NCBI RefSeq assembly: GCF_004799285.1 | Contig: NZ_SSND01000001.1 | Location: forward strand, 1,302,001 to 1,366,000 | DNA length: 64,000 nucleotides | Source: Aliigemmobacter aestuarii | Lineage (GTDB): Bacteria; Pseudomonadota; Alphaproteobacteria; Rhodobacterales; Rhodobacteraceae | Direction of reading: 5' to 3' | Shown: positions 18,940 to 25,798 of the stretch, piece after piece | Position numbering within the stretch: the first letter of the stretch is position 1 | Layout: each line of letters starts with the position of its first letter | Position numbers and translations under genes: made by a program | Notes under the pieces: model-generated | Seen by the model: only the letters and a program-made list of their open reading frames with translations | The model's database searches: none | Told to the model about the DNA's origin: nothing

Positions 18940-19200
18940 ATGGCCAAGAAGGCGGCGCCGTGGATGTGGCAGGATCCGGACAGACGCCGCAGCGTCATCG
19001 ACGTGACGCACGGCCATATCGACCGAACCCACGCCTGCCCCGTCTGTGCGGGCAGTGTCGGAAACGGGGCGGCAGGGCTTGCCGATGCCAGTCGCAGGGC
19101 AAAGGGAATCGACCCGAAGCGCCCCTGTGGCGGTGAAATCCCGTCCCGCGGCATTCGCCGGTCGATCGGTCCGGACCGCGCAGTGCCATGGTCCCGGTGA
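18940..19200 (+). CDS. Small hypothetical protein with Cys pair (uncertain)
   Basis: An 86-codon frame that fills the 323-base gap between rlmN and the glycosylase gene. AGGGAG lies about 10 bases before the ATG. The product is basic, with MAKKAAPWMWQDPDRRRS at the start, a CPVC pair and one further Cys in RPCGGE. It overlaps the downstream gene by 13 bases. I recognise no family, and it may be non-coding. Confidence 0.3.
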   Translation: MAKKAAPWMWQDPDRRRSVIDVTHGHIDRTHACPVCAGSVGNGAAGLADASRRAKGIDPKRPCGGEIPSRGIRRSIGPDRAVPWSR

Positions 19201-20381
19201 TCTCCAACGCCACGGCGCGCCGCCTGTTCCTTGACCGGCATGCGCTGGCCGAGCCGCCCACCGGTCTGGCGACCGGAGAGGCGCTGGCACGGTTGATCGA
19301 CCGGATCGGCTTTGTCCAGATCGACAGCATCAACACGGTCGGGCGCGCGCACCACATGATCCTGTGGTCGCGGCGGCGCGGCTATCGCCCCGAGGCGCTG
19401 AAGCGTGCGGCCGAGGTGGATCGCGCCCTGTTCGAACATGTCACGCATGACGCGTCATTCCTGCCGATCGCGCTTTTCCCGCACTGGCGGCACCGCTTCG
19501 CACGTGACCGCGAAAGGCTGGTCGACCGCTGGACGGGATGGCAGCGCGACGGGTTCCATGAAAAGTTCGACGATGTGCTGAAACACGTTGCCGATCACGG
19601 CCCGGTATCCTCCTCGGATGTGGGCGAGGGCGAAAGGCGCGGGTCGGGCGGTTGGTGGGATTGGCACCCGTCGAAAGCCGCGCTGGAGTACCTTTGGCGG
19701 GTGGGCGAGATCTCGGTGCTTAGGCGCGACGGGTTCCGCAAGGTCTATGACCTGACCGAACGGGTGATCCCGCCTGAATTCCTCAACGCAAGGACATCGG
19801 TCGAGCAGACCGAAGAGGCGCTGTGCGCCATCGCGATGGACAGGCTGGGCCTTGCCACGCCGGGCGAGATCGCCGCCTATTGGGCCGCAGTCCCGCCCGA
19901 GGCGGCAAGACGTTGGGCGATGCGGGAACTCGCCGAAGGACGGCTGGTCGAGGCCGATGTCGAAGGGGCCGACGGTCGCCTGAAACGCGCCTTTCTGCGG
20001 CCCGGAACGCTGGATGCCCCCGTTCCCGAACCGCCGGGAACCCTGCGCATCCTGTCGCCCTTCGATCCAGCGTTGCGCGACCGCAAGCGCGCCGAACGGC
20101 TGTTCGGCTTCTGCTACCGGATCGAGGTCTTCGTGCCTGAGCCGAAGCGGCAATACGGATATTACGTCTTTCCCGTCCTTCAGGGCGCGCGGATCGTCGG
20201 CCGCATCGACGCGAAGGCGCATCGCGACGCGGGCGCTCTCAGGGTGCGGGCCTTCTGGCCGGAAGCCGGCATCCGGACGGGCAAGGACCGCCGCGCCGCG
20301 CTGGATGCGGAACTTGACCGGCTGGCGCGTTTTTCCGGCTGCGACCGGGTCGAATACGCGCCCGATTGGCTGCGGGGCTAG
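19188..20381 (+). CDS. YcaQ/AlkX-like winged-helix DNA glycosylase
   Basis: Member of the HTH_42 family whose E. coli founder unhooks DNA interstrand crosslinks and removes bulky N7 adducts. In 397 residues it has the conserved FVQIDSINTVGRAHHMILW near the start, containing the Gln-x-Asp catalytic motif of the family, then HVTHDASFLPIALFPHW, a wHTH core and the C-terminal ILSPFDPALRDRKRAERLFGF. The proposed ATG lacks a clear Shine-Dalgarno; a GTG nine bases later is an alternative. It ends six bases before the convergent LOG gene. Confidence 0.85.
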   Translation: MVPVISNATARRLFLDRHALAEPPTGLATGEALARLIDRIGFVQIDSINTVGRAHHMILWSRRRGYRPEALKRAAEVDRALFEHVTHDASFLPIALFPHWRHRFARDRERLVDRWTGWQRDGFHEKFDDVLKHVADHGPVSSSDVGEGERRGSGGWWDWHPSKAALEYLWRVGEISVLRRDGFRKVYDLTERVIPPEFLNARTSVEQTEEALCAIAMDRLGLATPGEIAAYWAAVPPEAARRWAMRELAEGRLVEADVEGADGRLKRAFLRPGTLDAPVPEPPGTLRILSPFDPALRDRKRAERLFGFCYRIEVFVPEPKRQYGYYVFPVLQGARIVGRIDAKAHRDAGALRVRAFWPEAGIRTGKDRRAALDAELDRLARFSGCDRVEYAPDWLRG

Positions 20382-20387
20382 GACGCC

Positions 20388-21209
20388 TCAGCAGGGATCG
20401 ACCCAGCCGTCGATCACGGCCAGCGCCTCTTCGGCGGTTTCCACGAAGGAAATCAGGTCGATGTCCTCGGGGCTGATGGTGCCCGCATCGGCCAGCGCCT
20501 GCCAGTTGATGATCCGGTCCCAGAAGTCGCGCCCGAACAGCAGGAAGGGAATCCGCCGCATCCGTCGGGTCTGGATCAGCGTCAGGCTTTCGAACATCTC
20601 GTCCAGCGTGCCGAACCCGCCGGGAAAGATGCAGACGGCCTTGGCCCGCATCAGGAAATGCATCTTGCGGATCGCGAAATAGTGGAAGTTGAAGCAAAGG
20701 TCGGGGGTGACGTAGGCATTGGGCGCCTGTTCGTGCGGCAGCACGATGTTCAGCCCGATGGACTGGCCGCCCGCCTCGTGCGCGCCGCGATTGCCCGCCT
20801 CCATCACGCCGGGGCCGCCTCCGGTCACGATGACATTCTCGCGCCCGTAGGATTTCATGCTGCGTTCGGTCATCAGATAGGCGAAACGCCGCGCCTCTTC
20901 GTAGTACTTCGACAACTCGGCCAGGGTCTGCGTGCGGGCCGTGTCCTTGCGCGCGGCCTCGGGGATGCGTGCGCCGCCGAACAGGACGATGGTGCTTTCG
21001 ATCCCGCGTTCGTCCATCACAAGCTGTGGCTTCAGAAGTTCCAGTTGCAGCCTGACCGGGCGAAGTTCCTCGCGCGTCATGAAATCGGCATCGGCAAAGG
21101 CCAGCCGGTAGGCAGGTGCCCGCGTCTGCGCGGTATCGGGGATGCGGTCTGCGGCGGCAACGTCCTCGACGCTGTCGCGGAAGGGGTGGCTGCGCGTTTC
21201 TTCCTTCAT
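20388..21209 (-). CDS. LOG family (TIGR00730) nucleotide phosphoribohydrolase
   Basis: Rossmann-fold protein of 273 residues related to cytokinin-activating LOG enzymes, which release the base from AMP-type nucleotides. The two diagnostic motifs are present: VTGGGPGVMEAGNRGAHEAG and FPGGFGTLDEMFE. It has an N-terminal extension of about 80 residues compared with minimal LOG proteins, as in the long bacterial branch. The ATG at 21207-21209 is preceded by GGAACGAG. The natural substrate in bacteria is usually undetermined. Confidence 0.87.
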   Translation of the reverse strand: MKEETRSHPFRDSVEDVAAADRIPDTAQTRAPAYRLAFADADFMTREELRPVRLQLELLKPQLVMDERGIESTIVLFGGARIPEAARKDTARTQTLAELSKYYEEARRFAYLMTERSMKSYGRENVIVTGGGPGVMEAGNRGAHEAGGQSIGLNIVLPHEQAPNAYVTPDLCFNFHYFAIRKMHFLMRAKAVCIFPGGFGTLDEMFESLTLIQTRRMRRIPFLLFGRDFWDRIINWQALADAGTISPEDIDLISFVETAEEALAVIDGWVDPC

Positions 21210-21587
21210 ACTCGTTCCCTGACTTGCTGCGATCCGTGGGTTCCAAGACGTAGCCGGTCGGGGCCGGATTGGAAAGGGCAGCAGGGCAGGGCAAGGCCAC
21301 TGGCGGCCTGTCTGCCTGCCCGCCTGTCTGGGACGTGACAAGCTGCACCCGGATCGCGCGGAACGGGCCAAGTGCCGCATCGGTCTCAGGTCCTGACAGG
21401 GGCACGCCGATCGGGGCCGGCGTGCGGGTCGCGATGATGCTGAACCTCGGGACGCGCCCGCAGCGGATGCCCCCCGGACCAAAACGGCGGCGGCGCGGTC
21501 CGGGCGAATGGGCGCAGCGACCCCGTGCCAGATTGCGCAACGGCCCCCTGCCCTGTATAGCGCGCCAAACCGCGAGGGAGATCCGCC
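21210..21587. promoter_or_regulatory. 378-base divergent intergenic region LOG / dapD
   Basis: No convincing gene is seen. The region contains a short direct repeat, GCCTGTCTG at about 21305 and again at about 21322, and C/G-rich runs. It must hold the promoters of the LOG gene and dapD; GAGGGAGAT is the dapD Shine-Dalgarno. I could not place -35/-10 boxes. Confidence 0.4.
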
Positions 21588-22415
21588 ATGTCATATGCCG
21601 CACTCGAAACCGCCATCGAAGCCGCCTGGGAGGCCCGCGACGGCATCACCCCGCACACCAAGGGCGAGGCGCGCGACGCCATCGAAGCCACCCTGACCGC
21701 GCTGGATTCGGGCAAGCTGCGCGTGGCCGAACGTCAGGCCGACGGCAACTGGCATGTCAATCAGTGGGCCAAGAAGGCCGTGCTTCTGGGCTTTCGCCTG
21801 AAGGACATGGAAGTGCACATGGGCGGTCCGCAGGGCGGCACCTGGTGGGACAAGGTCGACAGCAAGTTCGCCCACTGGGGCGAGGCGCAGTGGAAGGCGG
21901 CCGGGTTCCGCGCCGTGCCGAACTGCGTCGTGCGCCGGTCGGCCTATATCGCCAAGGGCGTCGTCCTGATGCCGTCCTTCGTGAACCTCGGCGCCTATGT
22001 CGACGAGGGCACGATGGTGGATACCTGGGCCACGGTGGGAAGCTGCGCCCAGATCGGCAAGAACGTGCATCTGTCGGGCGGCGTCGGTATCGGCGGCGTG
22101 CTGGAACCGATGCAGGCCGGCCCCACGATCATCGAGGACAACTGCTTTATCGGCGCCCGGTCCGAGGTGGTGGAAGGCTGCATCGTGCGCGAAGGTTCGG
22201 TCCTGGGGATGGGGGTGTTCATCGGCAAGTCCACCAAGATCGTCGACCGCGAGACGGGCGCGGTGATGTATGGCGAGGTGCCCGCCGGATCGGTCGTCGT
22301 GGCGGGTTCCATGCCCTCGAAGGGCGGGATCAACCTTTATTGCGCGGTGATCGTGAAGAAGGTGGACGCGCAGACGCGATCGAAGACCTCGATCAACGAA
22401 CTCCTGCGGGATTGA
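21588..22415 (+). CDS. dapD: 2,3,4,5-tetrahydropyridine-2,6-dicarboxylate N-succinyltransferase
   Basis: Succinyl-CoA-dependent step of the lysine/meso-diaminopimelate pathway. The 275-residue product shows the left-handed beta-helix hexapeptide pattern in the second half ([60 protein letters not shown]), typical of trimeric acyltransferases. Length is that of E. coli DapD. dapE and dapF also lie in this window but in separate operons, so the pathway is dispersed within 11 kb. Confidence 0.97.
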   Translation: MSYAALETAIEAAWEARDGITPHTKGEARDAIEATLTALDSGKLRVAERQADGNWHVNQWAKKAVLLGFRLKDMEVHMGGPQGGTWWDKVDSKFAHWGEAQWKAAGFRAVPNCVVRRSAYIAKGVVLMPSFVNLGAYVDEGTMVDTWATVGSCAQIGKNVHLSGGVGIGGVLEPMQAGPTIIEDNCFIGARSEVVEGCIVREGSVLGMGVFIGKSTKIVDRETGAVMYGEVPAGSVVVAGSMPSKGGINLYCAVIVKKVDAQTRSKTSINELLRD

Positions 22416-22435
22416 TCGCGCCCTGCAGGCAATGA

Positions 22436-22469
22436 AAAACCCGCCCCGGCGCTGACCGGGGCGGGTTTT
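22436..22469. terminator. Bidirectional terminator between dapD and the DUF5368-like gene
   Basis: A perfect 14-bp stem (AAAACCCGCCCCGG with CCGGGGCGGGTTTT) closes a six-base loop, followed by CCTTTTCTT on the plus strand. It serves dapD and, on the other strand, the end of the sulfide oxidoreductase operon. Confidence 0.92.
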
Positions 22470-22485
22470 CCTTTTCTTCCAAAGG

Positions 22486-22839
22486 TCAATCGGCCGACTT
22501 GCCGCGGATCAGGGACTGCGCGGTGTAAACCAGGATCGCCAGCCCGACGGCCCCCATCGCCGCCACGCCCAGAAGCACGATCACGTCGATCGGCCCGCCA
22601 ATGTCGCGAAAGCCCGAACTGGTGATCCCCTGCACGAACAGCACGGCCGCGACCGCCCCGAAGGGCATCGACAGCTGCGCCCACAGGAATTTGCGCATCG
22701 ACATGGCGCGGTCACGCACCAGCACATAGAGATAGGCCACAGTGACCAGGGCCGCGACCGCGACCATCGCCCAGAACAGGCCGCGTCCGAACATCTCTTC
22801 GAAGACGGCGATCAGGGTTTGCAGTGTCAGTTCCTTCAT
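22486..22839 (-). CDS. Small integral membrane protein (DUF5368-like) downstream of SQR
   Basis: A 117-residue protein with three hydrophobic segments (about residues 20-42, 55-73 and 82-107) and a positively charged loop after the first (VRDRAMSMRKF). It ends RGKSAD. I believe it matches DUF5368, but this is from memory. It starts 12 bases after the sulfide:quinone oxidoreductase stop with TAAGGAGAC as Shine-Dalgarno, so the two are co-transcribed. A role as membrane docking or quinone-access partner for the exported flavoprotein is an inference from context only. Confidence 0.75.
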   Translation of the reverse strand: MKELTLQTLIAVFEEMFGRGLFWAMVAVAALVTVAYLYVLVRDRAMSMRKFLWAQLSMPFGAVAAVLFVQGITSSGFRDIGGPIDVIVLLGVAAMGAVGLAILVYTAQSLIRGKSAD

Positions 22840-22851
22840 GGTCGCGTCTCC

Positions 22852-24180
22852 TTATGCCTTGCCGCGCAGCATGGCGTTGTAGGTGGCCTTCAGCGCCACT
22901 TCCTTCATCAGCCAGCTGATCCACAGCTCTTCGAGCGGGGCAATGATGCCGGGGAAGGACGGCACCAGGTTGTTCTTGTAATCGAACTCGATCAGCATCG
23001 CCCGACCGACGCGCGTGATGAGCGGGCAGGACGTATAGCCGTCATAGACGGCGGTGCCTTCCTTGCCTTCGATCGCGGCGACGAGGTGATCCTCGACCAC
23101 GGGCACCTGCCATTTGACCGATGCCGCCGTCTTGCCCTTGGGCACGCCCGCCACATCGCCGAGGGCGAAGATTTCCGGATAGCGAAGGTGGCGCATCGTC
23201 TGCTGGTCGCACTCGACCCAGCCCTGATCCACCCACTTGTCCCCCCAGGACAGGTCCGATTCGCGGATCACCTCGGGGGCGCGCTGCGGCGGGATGACGT
23301 GCAGGTAGTCGTAGGGCAGCTCCACCAGCGACAGCATGTCGCCGTCCTTCTTCTCGAAGGTGGCCAGCTTCCGGCCGGGATCAACCGATTTCAGCGTGTG
23401 CTGCATGTGGGTGGTCATGCCGCGTTCGCCGAACAGCATCCGTACCTTTTCCGCCACGATCGGCACGCCGAACAGCGACGATTGCGGCGCGGCATAGTGG
23501 ATTTCGTACTTGCCCTTGCCAACGGTGCGGCTGGCGATGTCCTCGATCAGGAAGGCATGTTTCAGGGGCGCGCCTGCGCATTTCATTTCCGTCTCGGGGC
23601 GCGACATCAGGGCCACGCCGCCCTCTTCGGTGAACTTCTGCGCGGCGGCCCAGGTCTTGGCCGCATAGTCCGCACCCGCGTAAAGCGAACCGATCCCGTT
23701 CTGCCCCACCATGTCGAGTGAGAAGCCTTCGATCGCCTCGTAGTCCAGCACCAGACCCGGCGCGACGATGAGGTAGTCATAGGCCAGCGTCTGCCCGCCT
23801 TCGGTGCCGACGGTCTTTGCCACAGGATCGATCGCGGCGGCGCGTTCGGCCACCAGCTTGACGCCCGCCGGCAGCCAGTCGGTCGTTTGCGACAGCACAT
23901 AGCCCGAGGGTTTCAGCCCCGCCGCGACCAGCGACAGGCCGGGCTGGTAGATATGTTCCTTGCGGGCATCGACCAGCGTGATCTCGGCCCCGTCCAGCCG
24001 TTCGACCAGACGGTTCGCGATGGCGGTGCCCGCCGCACCCGCCCCGATGATCACGATCCTGGCCTTGGTGGCGACCTTGGCGGCGCGCGCGGGCGTCCCC
24101 GCCACCGCCGCCGCCAGACCTGCCGCGCCAAGGCCCATGAAGCCCCTGCGAGATGCCATCAGGCGCATTGCATCCGACAT
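22852..24180 (-). CDS. sqr: Tat-exported sulfide:quinone oxidoreductase, type II-like
   Basis: FAD enzyme predicted to oxidise sulfide to sulfane sulfur and pass electrons to the quinone pool. The 442 residues begin with a twin-arginine leader (MASRRGFMGLGAAGLAAAVA), so the enzyme should work in the periplasm. FAD binding is at RIVIIGAGAAGTAIANRL (Gly46-Gly51). The redox cysteines are Cys201 in MKCAGAPLKHAF and Cys385 in GYTSCPLITRVG; a further Cys324 occurs in WVECDQQT. The KCAGAP context resembles mitochondrial-type (type II) SQRs. C-terminal amphipathic stretches (ELWISWLMKEVALKATY) fit membrane attachment. A flavocytochrome c flavoprotein role is an alternative, but no cytochrome gene is adjacent. 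Confidence 0.87.
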   Translation of the reverse strand: MSDAMRLMASRRGFMGLGAAGLAAAVAGTPARAAKVATKARIVIIGAGAAGTAIANRLVERLDGAEITLVDARKEHIYQPGLSLVAAGLKPSGYVLSQTTDWLPAGVKLVAERAAAIDPVAKTVGTEGGQTLAYDYLIVAPGLVLDYEAIEGFSLDMVGQNGIGSLYAGADYAAKTWAAAQKFTEEGGVALMSRPETEMKCAGAPLKHAFLIEDIASRTVGKGKYEIHYAAPQSSLFGVPIVAEKVRMLFGERGMTTHMQHTLKSVDPGRKLATFEKKDGDMLSLVELPYDYLHVIPPQRAPEVIRESDLSWGDKWVDQGWVECDQQTMRHLRYPEIFALGDVAGVPKGKTAASVKWQVPVVEDHLVAAIEGKEGTAVYDGYTSCPLITRVGRAMLIEFDYKNNLVPSFPGIIAPLEELWISWLMKEVALKATYNAMLRGKA

Positions 24181-24244
24181 GCGTATCCCCTTGTCCTGTC
24201 CGGTGTCAGTGCTTCCCCGCCTCCAGCTTTCGGGCCGGGAAAAC

Positions 24245-24260
24245 ATTCGCGTATATGAAT
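24245..24260. promoter_or_regulatory. SqrR/BigR-type operator (ATTC-N8-GAAT) upstream of sqr
   Basis: The exact palindromic frame ATTC, eight bases, GAAT lies 65 bases upstream of the sqr start. As I recall, this is the consensus bound by the persulfide-responsive repressor SqrR of Rhodobacter capsulatus. It covers the predicted transcription start, a natural place for repression. A partly overlapping GTATA-N6-TATAC repeat adds dyad symmetry. No SqrR gene is in the window. Confidence 0.65.
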
Positions 24261-24302
24261 GTATACAGAAAGCCCCCGCGATTCCGCATTGATCTGGATC
24301 AA
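24260..24302 (-). promoter_or_regulatory. FNR box and -10 element of the sqr promoter
   Basis: TTGAT-CTGG-ATCAA (24289-24302) is a perfect FNR/FixK-type box. On the minus strand a TATACA -10 element lies at 24265-24260. This puts the start near 24253 and the box centre near -42, the position of class II FNR activation. No -35 hexamer is visible in between, as expected for an activator-dependent promoter. Confidence 0.7.
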
Positions 24303-24395
24303 CTGCCCACGGGCAGGCCGGTCCCGTTGGCCGGCGTGGCTTGACAGCACCCTTGCGACGGGCCAAGCCGTGGCATCCCCCTAACCGGTGCCGCC

Positions 24396-24752
24396 ATGTC
24401 AGATCCGTCAGAACCCGCCCCGCAGCCCAAGACGAAGCGCCCCCAGCAGGTGTTCACCCTGGTGGTGGAAGTCGGGCGCAAAACGGATGACGGTCTTCCC
24501 AAGGGGGCAACAGGCGCCGCGCTGATGTGCTATGCCTCGGGTGTGGACGAGGCCGAGGCGGTACGCGAAACCGTGGCGATCCTGAAACAGGCGGGCCTCG
24601 CACCGCTGGACGTGACGGGCTATGGCACGCTTGACGACCGGCTGGCGCAGGGTGACGAAATCCCGGACGACGAACGCGACCTGATGCAGCGTGCGCTGGA
24701 CGAAAACTCGGTCATCGTGGCGCAGATGACGCCCTTCTTCGACAAACCCTGA
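24396..24752 (+). CDS. Conserved-looking hypothetical protein, 118 residues
   Basis: Cytosolic protein with no signal peptide or membrane segment. A Pro/Lys-rich start (SDPSEPAPQPKTKRPQQ) precedes a compact alpha/beta stretch: VFTLVVEVGRKTDDG, GAALMCYASGVDEAEAVRET, then an acidic tail ending in QMTPFFDKP. I recognise no family. Codon use matches the neighbours, so it is probably real. It is divergent from sqr across the FNR/SqrR-type regulatory region and could share that control, which is speculation. Confidence 0.7.
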   Translation: MSDPSEPAPQPKTKRPQQVFTLVVEVGRKTDDGLPKGATGAALMCYASGVDEAEAVRETVAILKQAGLAPLDVTGYGTLDDRLAQGDEIPDDERDLMQRALDENSVIVAQMTPFFDKP

Positions 24753-24773
24753 GCGCGGCGGTCAAGCCGGGCA

Positions 24774-25787
24774 TCACCCCAGCCGAAGCTGTGCGGTCCG
24801 GCCCAGCATCGAGACCAGCGGCGTCGCCTCGAATTCCCGCAGAACCCGGCGGGGTTGGGCGGCCCCTGCGTCCTGCGGGCTGGTCATGCCCAGGCGGCAG
24901 CCATCCGAAAGCACGATCACCGGCAGGCCGAAATCCAGTTCGATCCCGGTGGTGGTGGCGCGACGCGTATCCAGCATGGCGGACCGGCCGTTCACCAGAT
25001 GGCGGGCCTCGACCAGAACCTCTTCCTCGCCGAACAGATATTCCACCTCGACCCCGGTCATGGCGATCCGCTGGTCCGAGGACAGAAGCAGATCGGACTT
25101 TGCCGAGACATAGGGCGCGCGCAGCAGAACAGGGGTATAGCTGCCCCGTGTCGGCACCACATGCCGGCGCACCGCTGTCACGGGCAAGGGGCCGTGATCG
25201 ACGGTCAGGACGATGTCATTGGCCGAAAGCAGCCCGGCCGGCACCAGCCCGCGGGGGGTAGCGATCGGCGTGCGCGGTCCGATCCAGGGGAAGCGGTCGG
25301 GCAATGCCAGCCCCTTGGCAAAACCGAACCACAGCGCCGCCGTCGAACGGCGCGCCATGCCCTGCCCTTCGGAAAGACCCGTCACATCCTCGAACGGCAG
25401 GGGCAGCGGGTCAGTGCCCTGGCACACCGTGCCGCGCCCTTCGCCGTCGATCGTCTCATATCCCATGCACCAACGCCGGCCCGGTGCATCCCAGGCCAGG
25501 ACGATCCGCCCGGTGCCGCGCGTCACTTCGGGCAAAGTGACCTTCAGCGCATGGCGCACGACAGTGGCGCCCTGCCGGTGCAGGATCGAAATGCCATACT
25601 GCGGATCGGCAAAGACCGACAGATGGATTTCCCAGCCGCGATCGGCCCGATAGTCCAACAGCACGGTCGGCCCCTGCAATGGCAAGGCGAATTCCAGAAC
25701 GAACACGCCCCGCGTCAGAAGCCCCTCGCCGGGCCCTGCCTTGCCGGTGATGGCCTGTGCATCCGAAAGGGCGATCCATTCCGTCAT
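24774..25787 (-). CDS. Hint-domain-like protein with lost catalytic residues
   Basis: A 337-residue protein. The first half (about 1-150) is a beta-rich segment resembling a LamG/concanavalin-like fold (TVLLDYRADRGWEIHLSVF, RIVLAWDAPGRRWCMGYE). The second half is Hint-like (about 168-290): TPIATPRGLVPAGLLSANDI, then FGEEEVLVEARHLVNGRSAM, matching the neighbouring intact Hint domain. The nucleophilic Cys that should precede the TPIATPRG strand is absent, and the block-B His is replaced by Gln239 (SSDQRIAM against SPLHRILI next door). Self-cleavage is therefore unlikely. It lies 11 bases downstream of the intact Hint gene on the same strand. No signal peptide is seen. Confidence 0.8.
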   Translation of the reverse strand: MTEWIALSDAQAITGKAGPGEGLLTRGVFVLEFALPLQGPTVLLDYRADRGWEIHLSVFADPQYGISILHRQGATVVRHALKVTLPEVTRGTGRIVLAWDAPGRRWCMGYETIDGEGRGTVCQGTDPLPLPFEDVTGLSEGQGMARRSTAALWFGFAKGLALPDRFPWIGPRTPIATPRGLVPAGLLSANDIVLTVDHGPLPVTAVRRHVVPTRGSYTPVLLRAPYVSAKSDLLLSSDQRIAMTGVEVEYLFGEEEVLVEARHLVNGRSAMLDTRRATTTGIELDFGLPVIVLSDGCRLGMTSPQDAGAAQPRRVLREFEATPLVSMLGRTAQLRLG

Positions 25788-25798
25788 GCCGCACCCCG

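Noticed and set aside
18906-19448. 180-codon minus-strand frame between rlmN and the glycosylase gene
   Set aside because: It overlaps the conserved start of the YcaQ-like gene on the other strand and has no motif or ribosome-binding site.
21269-22435. Long plus-strand frame covering dapD in another phase
   Set aside because: dapD itself is unmistakable in its own frame; the alternative is Arg-rich shadow sequence.
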